Source: Pontibacter russatus (GTDB taxonomy: Bacteria; Bacteroidota; Bacteroidia; Cytophagales; Hymenobacteraceae). From it: a stretch of 64,000 nt of DNA. Positions 1 through 9,800 of this stretch are shown here, in pieces. The notes beneath the pieces were generated by a model, which worked only from the letters and a program-made list of their open reading frames with translations, searched no databases and had not been told where the DNA came from. The stretch covers positions 1,860,001 through 1,924,000 of the forward strand of contig NZ_CP047984.1 of NCBI RefSeq assembly GCF_009931655.1, written 5' to 3'. The number at the start of each line of letters is the position of its first letter. Within the stretch, counting starts at the first letter, position 1. The translations under genes were made by a program, and so were the position numbers.

Positions 1-45
1 GCCGTTCTTTGAGGTCGGCCACGTATTCAAGTACCTCTTGTTCAT
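1..45 (-). CDS. N-terminus of a probable second SusC-like TonB-dependent receptor (partial)
   Basis: An ATG at 45 on the minus strand opens a frame running off the left edge; only 15 residues are visible (MNKRYLNTWPTSKNG). They resemble the start of the SusC protein at 10186 (MKQNYFNTWMLSQRS), sharing K, Y, NTW and S at matching positions. The upstream DNA also repeats the arrangement found before that susC: the palindrome TTGAGCGCTCAA and then a TAnnTTTG element at nearly the same spacing. The natural reading is a second SusC/RagA-type outer-membrane receptor transcribed leftwards. This is inference from 15 residues plus regulatory context; the gene body is outside the window. Confidence 0.5.
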   Translation of the reverse strand, partial: MNKRYLNTWPTSKNG

Positions 46-200
46 ACGTTGTGTTTTGAGATTAGAACTATGATTTTACTGATAACGCTCACTTTGACAA
101 TTACACCCTTTTAGAGGTATGCCAATAAGATTTACACGCAGGCTAATAAGAATGCCAAAGGCTCACGGACCAAAACGCATAGACAGAACAGGCATTTTGA

Positions 201-212
201 TTGAGCGCTCAA
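201..212. promoter_or_regulatory. Palindromic operator TTGAGCGCTCAA (copy 1)
   Basis: A perfect 12-bp palindrome with a central GCGC, 156 nt upstream of the start at 45. The identical 12-mer occurs at 10367-10378 before susC. It lies 15 nt downstream (in the direction of transcription) of a TAnnTTTG element, so it would sit just after the transcription start, as expected for a repressor site. The symmetry with a central CG is typical of LacI-family and some other dimeric repressors. The regulator is not identified. Confidence 0.6.
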
Positions 213-227
213 CCTCCTAATTTATTC

Positions 228-235
228 CAAATCTA
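228..235 (-). promoter_or_regulatory. Bacteroidota -7 promoter element (TAGATTTG)
   Basis: The plus strand reads CAAATCTA, so the minus strand reads TAGATTTG, matching the TAnnTTTG consensus of the Bacteroidota housekeeping sigma factor. I see no clear -33 TTG at the ideal distance. Assigned to the partial SusC-like gene starting at 45. Confidence 0.45.
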
Positions 236-943
236 TGATAAATAGATCAACAATAGTGTATCGGTATCCGATAATTTTTTCTGGTTTTTTTATTGACTTC
301 TGCAGCAACGCGTTCACGCTTCGCTATAGCTGTACCCGTACCGGGTATAGCATGGCTCCGGTGGTGGGCACTTCGGCAGAAAAGCCTCTGTGATGCCGCA
401 TTCCCGCTGTTGCTTGTAAGGTTATCCTCTCTTCAGACAAAAAAACAACACCGTCTGTTTTGCCTTGAGGCATTATTAGGCGCTAAGTGCTTGGGTGGGA
501 CGCCACGAAATGCCGCATGTAGCACAGACGCTGTAACGGAGGCAAAGTATCTTCTAATTCTGCTATTCAGGTACAGCAGTACTAAAATATATAACGGATA
601 TACTTAAACACGATGAAAAGCTGCGCGCATCGGACAGCTATAACCGACTATTACGATTTACGGATAAAGAAGTTAAATAGAAGTTTACTTTGTTCCGTAC
701 CCCGGAGCGAAATACGTATAAACCAGGCGCGGGGGCAGGGCAAAACAAGTATTTATCGCGCCCAACCTGCTGACTGCCTATGCCCGGAAGAACTATATGG
801 CCTGTTTCAAAGTCCGCTCCCGAAGTCTCTCAGCAAACCTGAAACGAAATTTGCTGACTTGCCTGCCCAAAAGTTGCTTTGGTGCAGACCTCCACTCTTT
901 TCTCCGGTTTGTAGGAGGTTTGCGTTCCCGCAGACAGGCAACA

Positions 944-977
944 GGACACCAGTAGCAGGTAGCAAGACACAAGACTT
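944..977. repeat. Dispersed short repeat, copy 1
   Basis: Shares CAGGTAGCAAG-x-CACAAGACTT and most of the preceding bases with 61034-61067 (4 differences in 34). Both lie in gene-free DNA. Confidence 0.6.
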
Positions 978-1283
978 TTCAGAGCCTGTTTAACGGCGGA
1001 TATATCGGATGACAGGGCGCGCTTTTGTGGACAATGCAGGCGGATTTTGCATGGTTATATATAAACCAAGTTGCGATTTACTTTCGCCGTAGAAATTTGC
1101 CCACCCCTACCCTTCCGGCACCGCAGTTCCCGGGCTCTACCGGCTACGGATTGCTGCCGCCGCCGGGGAAGCCTCCCCCTAGTGCTTCCTTGCCAACCAG
1201 CAAAAGGGCCAACCAGGGTTGCATGTCAGAGATTTATATATGCATTGCCTGATGCACGCGCTTTTCTCTCGTTTTCCCTTCTA

Positions 1284-4200
1284 CTATAGCGCCTGCCGGG
1301 TGCGCCCACTGAAATCCTGTATCAGCACAGAGGCCATGTTGCTCGCCAGGGCCAGCTTCCGCGACGACTGTGACAGGTAGGTATGGCCGTAGTAGAGTTC
1401 TTTCACCTGCTGTTTGCCATTCTTGTAGGTGATGGTGACTTTACAGTCCAGCGGCTGGAGCGTTAGTATTTCTGTGTGATCTTGCGCCTTGCCGACAGGC
1501 GCAAAAACCCGCAGGCTGTCGCTGTTCTGGGTGACAAGTGTTAGCTGCCGGCCGTCGGTGCCGAAGAGCTGCGCCACCGCTTTGGCATCCCCATCCACAA
1601 AAAACCCGCTGTTGGCAAGCGCCACCGGCTGGAATCCTCCCCTGCCGTTTCCTTTCAGAAAAAGTCCGGCAAAGGCATCGTAACGGCCCGTAAACACCTC
1701 CGTTCCATAGTCGTTGCCCACCAGCAGCAGGTCGAGGTTGCCGTCTCCGTCCATGTCATCGGGCTGCATGCCATATATGGGCGCAATCTGCGCCGCCACG
1801 GGAAGCGCCTTCAGCTTGAACTTGCCCTGGCCCAGGTTCTCTATATAGCTGCTCTCGAAGTGCGTTGCCTGCCTAATCAAAGCCCCTTGGCGCTCGGCCT
1901 GCGGTATCACCTCATCTATCGTGGCACGGGCATAGTCGGCATAGCGGCGGAAAATACTGCGGGTGCGGGGCATCTGGGCGTTCAGATCATCGCGGGTATG
2001 CATCGGGAAAGATTTCATGGTGCCATCTTCGGCCTTGAGGTAACACGACAGCACGGGATCGATGCTGCCGTTGCTGTCGAAGTCTTTTGCGAAGATGCGC
2101 AGCGGCTGGTTTACTGAGGCCACGTAATTTGTGTTCAGGCCCAGGTTCCCGGCCACATAATCTATATCGCCGTCGCTGTCAAAATCTCCTGCGCTGAGGC
2201 TGTTCCACCAGCCGGTATAGGACGAGAGGCCTGTCGCAGCCGTTACATCCGCGAACCTCCCTCCCTTGTTCTGAAGAAAGGTGACTGGCAGCCACTCCCC
2301 TGCCACCACTAAATCCACGTTCCCGTCTCCGTTAAAGTCAGACCACAGGGCGTCGGTTATCATGCCCAGGTTCTTCAGCCCGGGACTCACCGATGCCGTG
2401 ACATCCGCAAAGCGGCCGCCGTCATTCCGGAGTATATAACTCTCCGGCGCCAGCGGGTACTTGCCGGGCACCACCCGGCCCGCCACTAGTAAATCCAGGT
2501 CGCCGTCTTTATCGTAATCGGCCGCCCTCACACAGGATTTGCTCGCCGTAAGCGCGGGAAGCGCAGCCGCATCCACTCTGAAATTGCCTTTACCGTCGTT
2601 TATATATAGCCGGTCCTGCAGCGCCTCCGAGCCCGCCTCAAATTCATAGCTGCCGCTGGCGGCATAGAGGTCCGGGTCACCGTCGTTGTCCGCGTCGAAG
2701 AACAGCACCCCCATATCCTCGCCGGTTTTACCTCCCGGCATGTTACCTGACGCCATGCGGAAGGTCCCGTCCGGCTGCTGCAGGAAAAGGCCGCCCGCCT
2801 TGCCCGCGGCTCCGCCAATATAAAAGTCGTCCAGACTGTCTCCATTGATGTCGGCGGCAGCAATGCCGGGCCCGTACTGCGACAATTTGTGCGGCAGGGT
2901 GCGCTGCCAGTTAAAGTCTACGGCATCATCCTCTTGGCTTTTGTAGGCAATGCCGAGCGCTTTGGAAACTTCCCTGAAAAGTGCCTGCTGCGGCTGGCCT
3001 CCGCCCTGAGCGGGGAAAACGTGCTGTTGTGTCGCGTTCTTCTGGTCGAGTGTCAGCACCTGGTCTGCCTTTATGTTTCTGAGCAGCTGACACTTTCCGT
3101 TTGGCCATACCACCCTCACAGAATCAACCTTGTCCGCATCGCCCAACCCGAAGTGGGCGACGTTCTCAACAGTAGACAGGTAGCCTTTGTAAATGCTGTT
3201 TTCATGGAACTGCGTTTTGCCGCCGCCATAGTACAGGGTGGCGGTTGCGCCCAGACCGGCTCCGTTCGGGGGAGTTCCCTTAAATTTCAAACGGAGAAAG
3301 TGCTCCTTGCCCGGACCAGTTTCCGCCATATATAACGTGTTCCGGTAGACCAGGGCGCTGTCGTTGATGTTGTTGACCACCAGGTCGAGATCGCCGTCGT
3401 TGTCCAGGTCGGCGTAGGCGGCGCCGTTTGAGAAAGACGGAATATCCAGGCCCCAGCTTTGGGTTTCGTCGCTGAAAGACAGGGCACCGTTGTTCTTAAA
3501 GGCATAGTTCGACACTTTGACCACCGGAATAGAGTCGGCCATGTATTCATATCCCCCTACTCTGCCGACGGGGCCGTTCCGGTACACGCCAAAGTCCTGG
3601 TCTGTTATGTCCTTGGGGAAGCCGTTGGTGATGATGACATCCCGCAGTCCATCGTTATCAAAATCGGCCACCAAAGGCGTCCAGCTCCAGTCGGTCTGGT
3701 GAAGCCCCGCCAACTGGCCCACCTCGCTGAAGACCGGGTGCCCCGCCGGCGTCATGCCCTGGTTCAGCTGCAGCGTGTTCCGGACGTACTGGTGCTCATA
3801 GCCATAGGCATCGTTGTTGAGGTAGGTAGCGTAGTTGTTTGCCATCAGCATCATTTTCTGGCGCTTGTTGTCTTCGGGCAGCATGTCCAGCGCCAGAATA
3901 TCCACCAGCCCGTCGTTGTTGATGTCGGCCACGCTGTTGCCCATAGACGAGTGGCTTGTGTGCTTTATATAGTCTGCTATTTTGTTGGTGAAGGTACCGT
4001 CCTGGTTGTTGATGTAGAGCAGGTCGTTGGAGAGATAATCGTTAGTGACGTATATATCCGGCCAGCCATCCAGGTTAATGTCGTTGACGGCCACACCCAG
4101 GCCGAAGCCCTCGATCAGAATCCCGGCCTCCTGCGAAACATTGGCAAACGTTCCGTCCCCGTTGTTTCGGTAAAGCCGGTCGGTGTTGAGGGCAGATCCA

Positions 4201-4844
4201 TCTGTCAGCTTCTTTCGGTAAGTTTTGGGCACGCCTGCGTTGATGACGCTGATGACTACATATAAATCAAGGTCCCCGTCGTTATCATAGTCAAAGAAAG
4301 CGGCATTGGTGGTGTAGCCTGTGTCGGCGATGCCATATATGGCCGCTGATTCCGTGAAAGTCGGCACGCCGTCTTTGCCCGGCCCGTTGTTTATATAGAG
4401 CAGGTTGGCCCGGCTCAGCGAGTCCTTTTTCATGGTGGCCCCCACATATATGTCCAGCCAGCCGTCATTGTTTATATCCACCAGCGCCACCCCGGAGCAC
4501 CACTTGCCCTCGCCGGTCACACCGGCTTTCTCCGTCACATCATCAAAAGCAAAATCGCCTCTGTTCAGGTAAAGCCTGTTGGAGACCATGTTGCCCGTGA
4601 AGTATATATCCGGCAGCCCGTCGTTGTTGAAATCCCCGATGCCCACGCCACCGCCATTGTAGACATACTCCGATTTCAGGACGTTCAGCGTGTCGGATTC
4701 CGTGATACGGTTTGAGAAGGTGATGCCTGTCTCGCCAGAGGGCATCCGCTCAAAGAGGCGCGCTTCCTGCTGCCTGCAGGCTGGCAAAGCAAGCGCAAAA
4801 AAGGCAAGCAGAAAAAGAAGGGTGTTTTGAGGAAGGCGCATCAT
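1284..4844 (-). CDS. Giant FG-GAP/VCBS-repeat lipoprotein with ASPIC/UnbV-like segment
   Basis: A 1186-residue exported lipoprotein if begun at the ATG at 4844 (another ATG follows at 4841). That start puts a hydrophobic signal and a LPAC lipobox (Cys 23) at the N-terminus. The in-frame ATG at 4943 would add 33 residues that spoil the signal. The body consists of repeated calcium-binding beta-propeller blades with D-x-(N/D)-x-D-G-x-x-D motifs (for example DFNNDGLPDIY, DYDNDGDLDLY). A middle section (roughly 560-650) with a VVWPNGK-type motif is typical of ASPIC/UnbV domains. Such proteins often accompany SusCD pairs in Bacteroidota and are presumed surface-exposed. It follows SusD on the same strand, but a strong terminator at 4991-5028 lies between them, so it may have its own promoter. 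The exact ligand is unknown. Confidence 0.85.
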   Translation of the reverse strand: MMRLPQNTLLFLLAFFALALPACRQQEARLFERMPSGETGITFSNRITESDTLNVLKSEYVYNGGGVGIGDFNNDGLPDIYFTGNMVSNRLYLNRGDFAFDDVTEKAGVTGEGKWCSGVALVDINNDGWLDIYVGATMKKDSLSRANLLYINNGPGKDGVPTFTESAAIYGIADTGYTTNAAFFDYDNDGDLDLYVVISVINAGVPKTYRKKLTDGSALNTDRLYRNNGDGTFANVSQEAGILIEGFGLGVAVNDINLDGWPDIYVTNDYLSNDLLYINNQDGTFTNKIADYIKHTSHSSMGNSVADINNDGLVDILALDMLPEDNKRQKMMLMANNYATYLNNDAYGYEHQYVRNTLQLNQGMTPAGHPVFSEVGQLAGLHQTDWSWTPLVADFDNDGLRDVIITNGFPKDITDQDFGVYRNGPVGRVGGYEYMADSIPVVKVSNYAFKNNGALSFSDETQSWGLDIPSFSNGAAYADLDNDGDLDLVVNNINDSALVYRNTLYMAETGPGKEHFLRLKFKGTPPNGAGLGATATLYYGGGKTQFHENSIYKGYLSTVENVAHFGLGDADKVDSVRVVWPNGKCQLLRNIKADQVLTLDQKNATQQHVFPAQGGGQPQQALFREVSKALGIAYKSQEDDAVDFNWQRTLPHKLSQYGPGIAAADINGDSLDDFYIGGAAGKAGGLFLQQPDGTFRMASGNMPGGKTGEDMGVLFFDADNDGDPDLYAASGSYEFEAGSEALQDRLYINDGKGNFRVDAAALPALTASKSCVRAADYDKDGDLDLLVAGRVVPGKYPLAPESYILRNDGGRFADVTASVSPGLKNLGMITDALWSDFNGDGNVDLVVAGEWLPVTFLQNKGGRFADVTAATGLSSYTGWWNSLSAGDFDSDGDIDYVAGNLGLNTNYVASVNQPLRIFAKDFDSNGSIDPVLSCYLKAEDGTMKSFPMHTRDDLNAQMPRTRSIFRRYADYARATIDEVIPQAERQGALIRQATHFESSYIENLGQGKFKLKALPVAAQIAPIYGMQPDDMDGDGNLDLLLVGNDYGTEVFTGRYDAFAGLFLKGNGRGGFQPVALANSGFFVDGDAKAVAQLFGTDGRQLTLVTQNSDSLRVFAPVGKAQDHTEILTLQPLDCKVTITYKNGKQQVKELYYGHTYLSQSSRKLALASNMASVLIQDFSGRTRQAL

Positions 4845-4990
4845 ATATAAGGGAAACGGACAAGGCATGTTGGCCACCTGGCTCTCACTATCACACAAAC
4901 CAAACCTCTGTTTATTAGGTTCTTTAGAACAGGCAATATGCATAATTAGGGCGAAATTCTGAACTGCCGGTATACTCCGGGCTAAAGAAA

Positions 4991-5028
4991 AAAGAAGCCT
5001 CCGGTGCTAATGCTCCGGAGGCTTCTTT
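4991..5028. terminator. Bidirectional intrinsic terminator after susD
   Basis: A perfect 14-bp stem (AAAGAAGCCTCCGG at 4991-5004 with CCGGAGGCTTCTTT at 5015-5028) and a 10-nt loop. It has T-runs on both strands, so it can stop transcription leaving susD leftwards. Confidence 0.85.
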
Positions 5029-5079
5029 TTATGATTCTCTTCCAACTTACGTCAAAAAGAAAAGAATGCCATGGGCAGG

Positions 5080-6840
5080 TTACAAATACCCAGGGTTCTG
5101 TGTCAACACAGATTCTCCGCCCACCGTCTGCAGGTCTATCTGTCGTTGCGGGATTGGGTAGTAATCGTTTTTGCCCTCCTGGAAGAAACCGCCCTCCACA
5201 TCCGGAAGGATGGCTCCCTCATATTCGAAGAAAGCATTCAGTTCCTCAGCCGCTTTGCCCCAGCGCACCAGATCGAAGAAGCGGTGGCCTTCCAGCGCCA
5301 GCTCCAGTTTGCGCTCAAAGTAGATGGCTTCCAGCGCCTGATCTTTGCCAAGCCCTTCAAAATAACCTGCCGGGTAAGGCGCTATGTTGTAATTGGCTGC
5401 CGGCTGGCTTGTAAAGCCTTCCAATGGTTCTTTCGGATCTACATAGGTATGCACAATGTTCTCAGGCTTCGCTGCTCTGGCACGCACCATATCCACGTAC
5501 TCCTGCGCCTGCGCCAGGTTGCCCAACTGCGCCTCCGCCTCGGCCGCCATCAGCAGCACGTCCGCAAAACGGATGATGAGCACGTTGATGGCAGAACCCG
5601 GAGCCCAGGAGCTCTGGTCTGAGAAGGTTTCTGCTGTGGCCTGCCAGTAGATGAACTTCTTGGCAGAGTACGGGCCGGCAGTAGACTGCTCACGAATCCA
5701 GGCCTGTCCCGGGTGAAGGCCCCAGTCCAGGAAAGGAATGCCGCGACGGCCTACGGTCCAGTCCAGGCGAGGGTCTACGGACTGATCGTCCGGTACAAAA
5801 GCCTTGTCAGAGGTCACGCCCTGGTCGTTCTTGAGCGGGTCAGCATTGTAGTTGTCTATCAGGGGAAGTCCCTGCGGCGTCGTCTGATACGAGTTTGCCA
5901 GGTCCAGGGTAGGCTGATAGAAGCCGCAGCAGCGGAAAGGGCTGTTGTACGGGAAGTTCAGCATCTGGCCCTGGTTGCCATTGGCAATGGTGTTGGTACC
6001 GTCGTTGGCCACCATCTGCACCGCAAAAATCGACTCTTTGTTATTCTCGGCGCTGGCATCGAAGTTATCTTTAAACTTGTCTACAAGACCATACGTCAGG
6101 CCGTTGCTGGTAACGCCTTCCGAAATAACGCGGTCGAACATCGCCTTCGCATCCGCATATTTGTGCTGATACAGGTAGGTTTTGCCGAGGTAAGAGGCTG
6201 CGGCCCACTTATTCGCTCTGCCGACCTCCGCCTGCGAGTTTGGCAGGTTATCGAAAGCGAACTGGAAATCCGCCTCGATATTCGGCCAGATGTCCACGTT
6301 GTTCGGCTGGTTGAACTCAGTGGTTGTCTCATCAATCCAGGGCACCATGTTAAACATCTTCTTCAGTTCGAAGTAATAGTGCCCGCGCAGGAAGCGGGCC
6401 TCCGCTGCCACTCTCTGCTTGTCGGCATCCGACATGTCTTCTGCCAGAGGGAGTATACTCAGCACAGAGTTTGTGCGGGAAATACCCTCGTACATCGCCC
6501 GCCATTTGAGGTTTATAAAACCGTTGCTGGGGTCTATGTTGAACGTCGCGATCGGGTTGATGGCGGGCTGGTCCGCGCCGTTGCTGCCTTTGTGGGCTTC
6601 CCCACCGGCCACGCTGCCATACACCCAGTTGGTAGGGTCTACCTCCCAGTTGCCTATGTCTATTCCATCCAGGGCGGCGTAGGCGCCTATCAGAAGTTTC
6701 TCCACCCCCGCCTTATTGGCCAGCACGTTGTCGCTCAGGGCACCAATGGCTGGCTTCTCCAGGAACTCATCGCCGCAGGAGGTAAACAGCGGCATAGTAG
6801 CCACCATGGCCGCGTAAACTATATATTTAAACCTTTTCAT
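5080..6840 (-). CDS. SusD/RagB-family nutrient-binding outer-membrane lipoprotein
   Basis: A 586-residue surface lipoprotein that pairs with the SusC just upstream (25-nt gap, same strand). Its N-terminus is a lipoprotein signal ending FTSC, with the acylated Cys at 22, followed by the usual SusD opening GDEFLEKP. TPR-like helices of the SusD fold cover residues 80-250. The C-terminal third carries the conserved ELALEGHRFFDLVRWGKA segment characteristic of SusD/RagB. SusD proteins act as a lid on the SusC barrel and bind the incoming glycan. From the adjacent catabolic genes the substrate is probably a GlcNAc-containing oligosaccharide (inference). Full length; no anomalies seen. Confidence 0.95.
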   Translation of the reverse strand: MKRFKYIVYAAMVATMPLFTSCGDEFLEKPAIGALSDNVLANKAGVEKLLIGAYAALDGIDIGNWEVDPTNWVYGSVAGGEAHKGSNGADQPAINPIATFNIDPSNGFINLKWRAMYEGISRTNSVLSILPLAEDMSDADKQRVAAEARFLRGHYYFELKKMFNMVPWIDETTTEFNQPNNVDIWPNIEADFQFAFDNLPNSQAEVGRANKWAAASYLGKTYLYQHKYADAKAMFDRVISEGVTSNGLTYGLVDKFKDNFDASAENNKESIFAVQMVANDGTNTIANGNQGQMLNFPYNSPFRCCGFYQPTLDLANSYQTTPQGLPLIDNYNADPLKNDQGVTSDKAFVPDDQSVDPRLDWTVGRRGIPFLDWGLHPGQAWIREQSTAGPYSAKKFIYWQATAETFSDQSSWAPGSAINVLIIRFADVLLMAAEAEAQLGNLAQAQEYVDMVRARAAKPENIVHTYVDPKEPLEGFTSQPAANYNIAPYPAGYFEGLGKDQALEAIYFERKLELALEGHRFFDLVRWGKAAEELNAFFEYEGAILPDVEGGFFQEGKNDYYPIPQRQIDLQTVGGESVLTQNPGYL

Positions 6841-6865
6841 ATATCGGATTAATTAAGATAAGAAA

Positions 6866-9800
6866 TTAGAAGGAAACATTGAGCCCCACCAGGTACTGGC
6901 GCATGTTCGGATAATTGCCTTCGTCTATACCGAAGGCTGTGGTGCCTCCCGAGATCTCCGGGTCAATGCCCGAGTAGTTTGTAATAGTAAACAGGTTAGC
7001 GGCCTGCACATACACCCGCAAGCTGCCCATGCCGTATTTGCTTATCAGCTCAGTCGGCAGGGAATAACCCAGCTGCACGTTTTTCGCCCGCAGGTAAGAA
7101 CCATTCTCCACGTAATAGGAGTTCGGAACGTTCGAGGTGCTGAAGGATCCCACGTTCTCCTGAATCGGCGCTGTGGCATCGTGGTTTTCCGGGGTCCAGG
7201 CATCATACACGGCGGTGTTGCTTTTCGCGCCCAGGAAGTTCGGGTAGAAGTCCGTCCACCATTTTACCTGGTTCCAGATTTCGTTGCCCTGGCTACCGTA
7301 CAGGAACATACTGAAGTCGAAGCTCTTGTATGTGGCCGCAATGTTCAGACCATATGTGAAGTCCGGGTTCGGGCTTCCCAATATCGTTCTGTCATCAGGC
7401 GTAATGATGCCGTCTCCGTCTGTATCGGCATAGCGGAAGCGACCAACGCTCACATCTGACTGGTAAACGGCATCAGGATTGTCTGTAGCTGCCTGCGCTG
7501 CCTCGTTGGCACTGTTAATCTCTGCCTCGTCGTCCCAGAAGCCCTCGATTTGATAGCCGAAGAAAGAGCTCATGGCATCGCCCACCTGGTTGCGGATAAT
7601 GTTGCTTCCGTTAAAGCGGCGTGACTCCAGGTCAAAGTTCTGCGCACCGTTGGATATCTTCAGAATCTCATTCTTATACGTCGTTACTGTACCCGTAATG
7701 TCGAATCTCAGGTCTGAAGAAGCTTCGATATGACCGGTCACCGCGGCATCAATACCCTGGTTCCGCATCTTGCCAATGTTTACAAACGGCCTGGTAGCTG
7801 CCCCTGAGGTACCCGGAAGCTCCGGGTTGAACAAGAGGTCCTGTATCTCCTTCACATAATAATCGGCGGTCACATCAATCTTACCGTTGAACAAGGTGGC
7901 GTCAATACCAATGTTGCTGTTAATGTTGGTTTCCCACTTGGCAGCCGGGTTACCGATACGGCTCTTCCGGAAGCCTTCTACAGTGCTATTGTTGGTACCA
8001 TTGATGTCGTAGAAGGAAACAGTTCTGCTTGAACCGTAAGTGGTGAAGGCATTGGGCGGATCTACGTTCAGTTGGTTACCCATCACCCCATAGCCCCCGC
8101 GAATCTTCAGGTCTGTAATCCAGGGAATGTCCTGCATAAAGGCTTCCTCGGATATACGCCAGCCGGCGCTCACCGCCGGGAACACCCCATATCTGTTCTC
8201 TTCCCCGAAACGGGAAGACCCATCCCGGCGGATAACAAACCCGAGCAGGTACTTGTCCATCAGGCTGTAATCCACCCTGCCTATCAGGGAGAAGAGGGCA
8301 TCCTCGCTTCTGCCACTGAAGTTGGTTGGAGTGCCCGAACCCGTGCTGAGCGTGGTAAAGTTCGGATCAAAAGAGAAGTAGCCCTGTGTTGAACCGCCCA
8401 CCTCGTTCCAGAAATTGCTGTAGGCCTCCGTTCCCACCACTACACCCAGGTTATGGATCTCGTTGAAGGTGTTTTTATAGGCCAGCGTGTTGGTCCAGGT
8501 CCAGTTGTAGCCGTTGCTGGCGCTCTGGTTGAACTGGTTCACGGTGTTGTTCTCGGCATTCTCGTATTCCGGATAGGTAAAGGACCTGCCAGAGCCACTG
8601 TACATCTCCCCACCGAAGCTGGTGCGGGCCGTGAAGTTCTCCAGGAAGTCTACCTCCGCGAACACATTACCAAAAAGGCGGTTGCCGAGCCCGCTGTTGT
8701 CCCCAATCCTTGTGAGCTGCGCCACCGGGTTCCGGGCGTTGCCAAGGCCATTGCCAAACGAACCGGCAAAGTTGCCCATGATGTCATACACCGGGATAAT
8801 GGTCTGCTGCCGGTAGGCCATGTTGATGGGGTTTTCGCCGCCGCCAACCTGCCGGTCGCTGATGATGGAGTACGACAGGTTTTCCCCCACCCGGATGTTC
8901 TCAGACACGTTATAGGTGCTGTTTGCCCGGATGGTGTACCTCTTAAAATAGGTATTCATCAGAGCCCCCTGCTGGTCGAAATAGTTTGCAGAGAAGTAGT
9001 AATTGCCCATGTCGCTACCGCCGCTCACGGCCACATTGTGGCTCTGGATAGGCGCCGGATCAAAGATTTCCTCAAACCAGTTGGTGCCTTCCTTGTTTGC
9101 CCGCACGATGCGGTAGAAGGAGCCAAGCTCTGTACTACCGCCTGTGTAGAACGGATTCAAGTTGTAGAGCGAGGGGTCCGTGGCCGGGTCTCCTTCCATC
9201 AGGCCTGTACGACTGCCGACAGCCAGATAGTCCGGCAGCACCGGGTTCGCCCCTGCGCCATATAGCGTCTCATTCGGCGCAACCCGGAAGTTCAGTTCGG
9301 CCATCGCCTGCGGGCTAGCCAGATCCCACACGTTGCCCTCCGGCGGCCGCTGCGTGCCGTAGTAGCCGTCGTACTGCACCGTCACTTTGTTCTTTCCTCT
9401 CTTGGTGGTGATGATGATCACCCCATTGGCTGCACGCGAGCCATATATAGAGGCAGACCCGGCATCCTTCAGCACCTGCATCGAGGCGATGTCGTTCGGG
9501 TTGATGTCGTTGATGTTCTGCGTAGGCACACCGTCCACTACGTAGAGCGGGCTGTTGTTCTGAAACGTGCTAAAGCCGCGTATCCGCACCTGCTGCGAGG
9601 CGCCCGGTTGGCCGGAGCCCAGCACCGTCACGCCGGCGGCCCTGCCCTGCAGCATGCTTGTCACCTGCGCCTCCGGCTGCTTGGTCATCTCACTCACGTC
9701 TACCACGGCCACTGCGCCCGTCAGGTCCTTTTTCTCCTGCGTGGCGTAGCCCACCACTACCACTTCTTCCAAGGCCTCCACATCCGTAGAGAGACTAACG

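Larger units (their letters stand above)
46..1283. other. Gene-poor stretch between two PUL transcription units
   Basis: About 1.2 kb with no convincing gene. The left 240 bases are the probable control region of the partial gene at the edge (operator 201-212, promoter element 228-235, and a small palindrome TATCGG-tat-CCGATA at 259-273). Open frames between 293 and 1289 on the plus strand encode Pro/Arg/Cys-rich sequences with no family resemblance, no matched promoter and no homogeneous composition; I do not call them genes. A short sequence at 944-977 recurs at 61034-61067. A 6-bp hairpin, TACCCG-tac-CGGGTA, lies near 332-346. Confidence 0.6.

Noticed and set aside
293-1289. Several plus-strand open frames of 60-126 codons in the left gene-poor stretch
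   Set aside because: No family resemblance, Arg/Pro/Cys-heavy composition typical of GC-rich chance frames, overlap among themselves, and no promoter placed before them.
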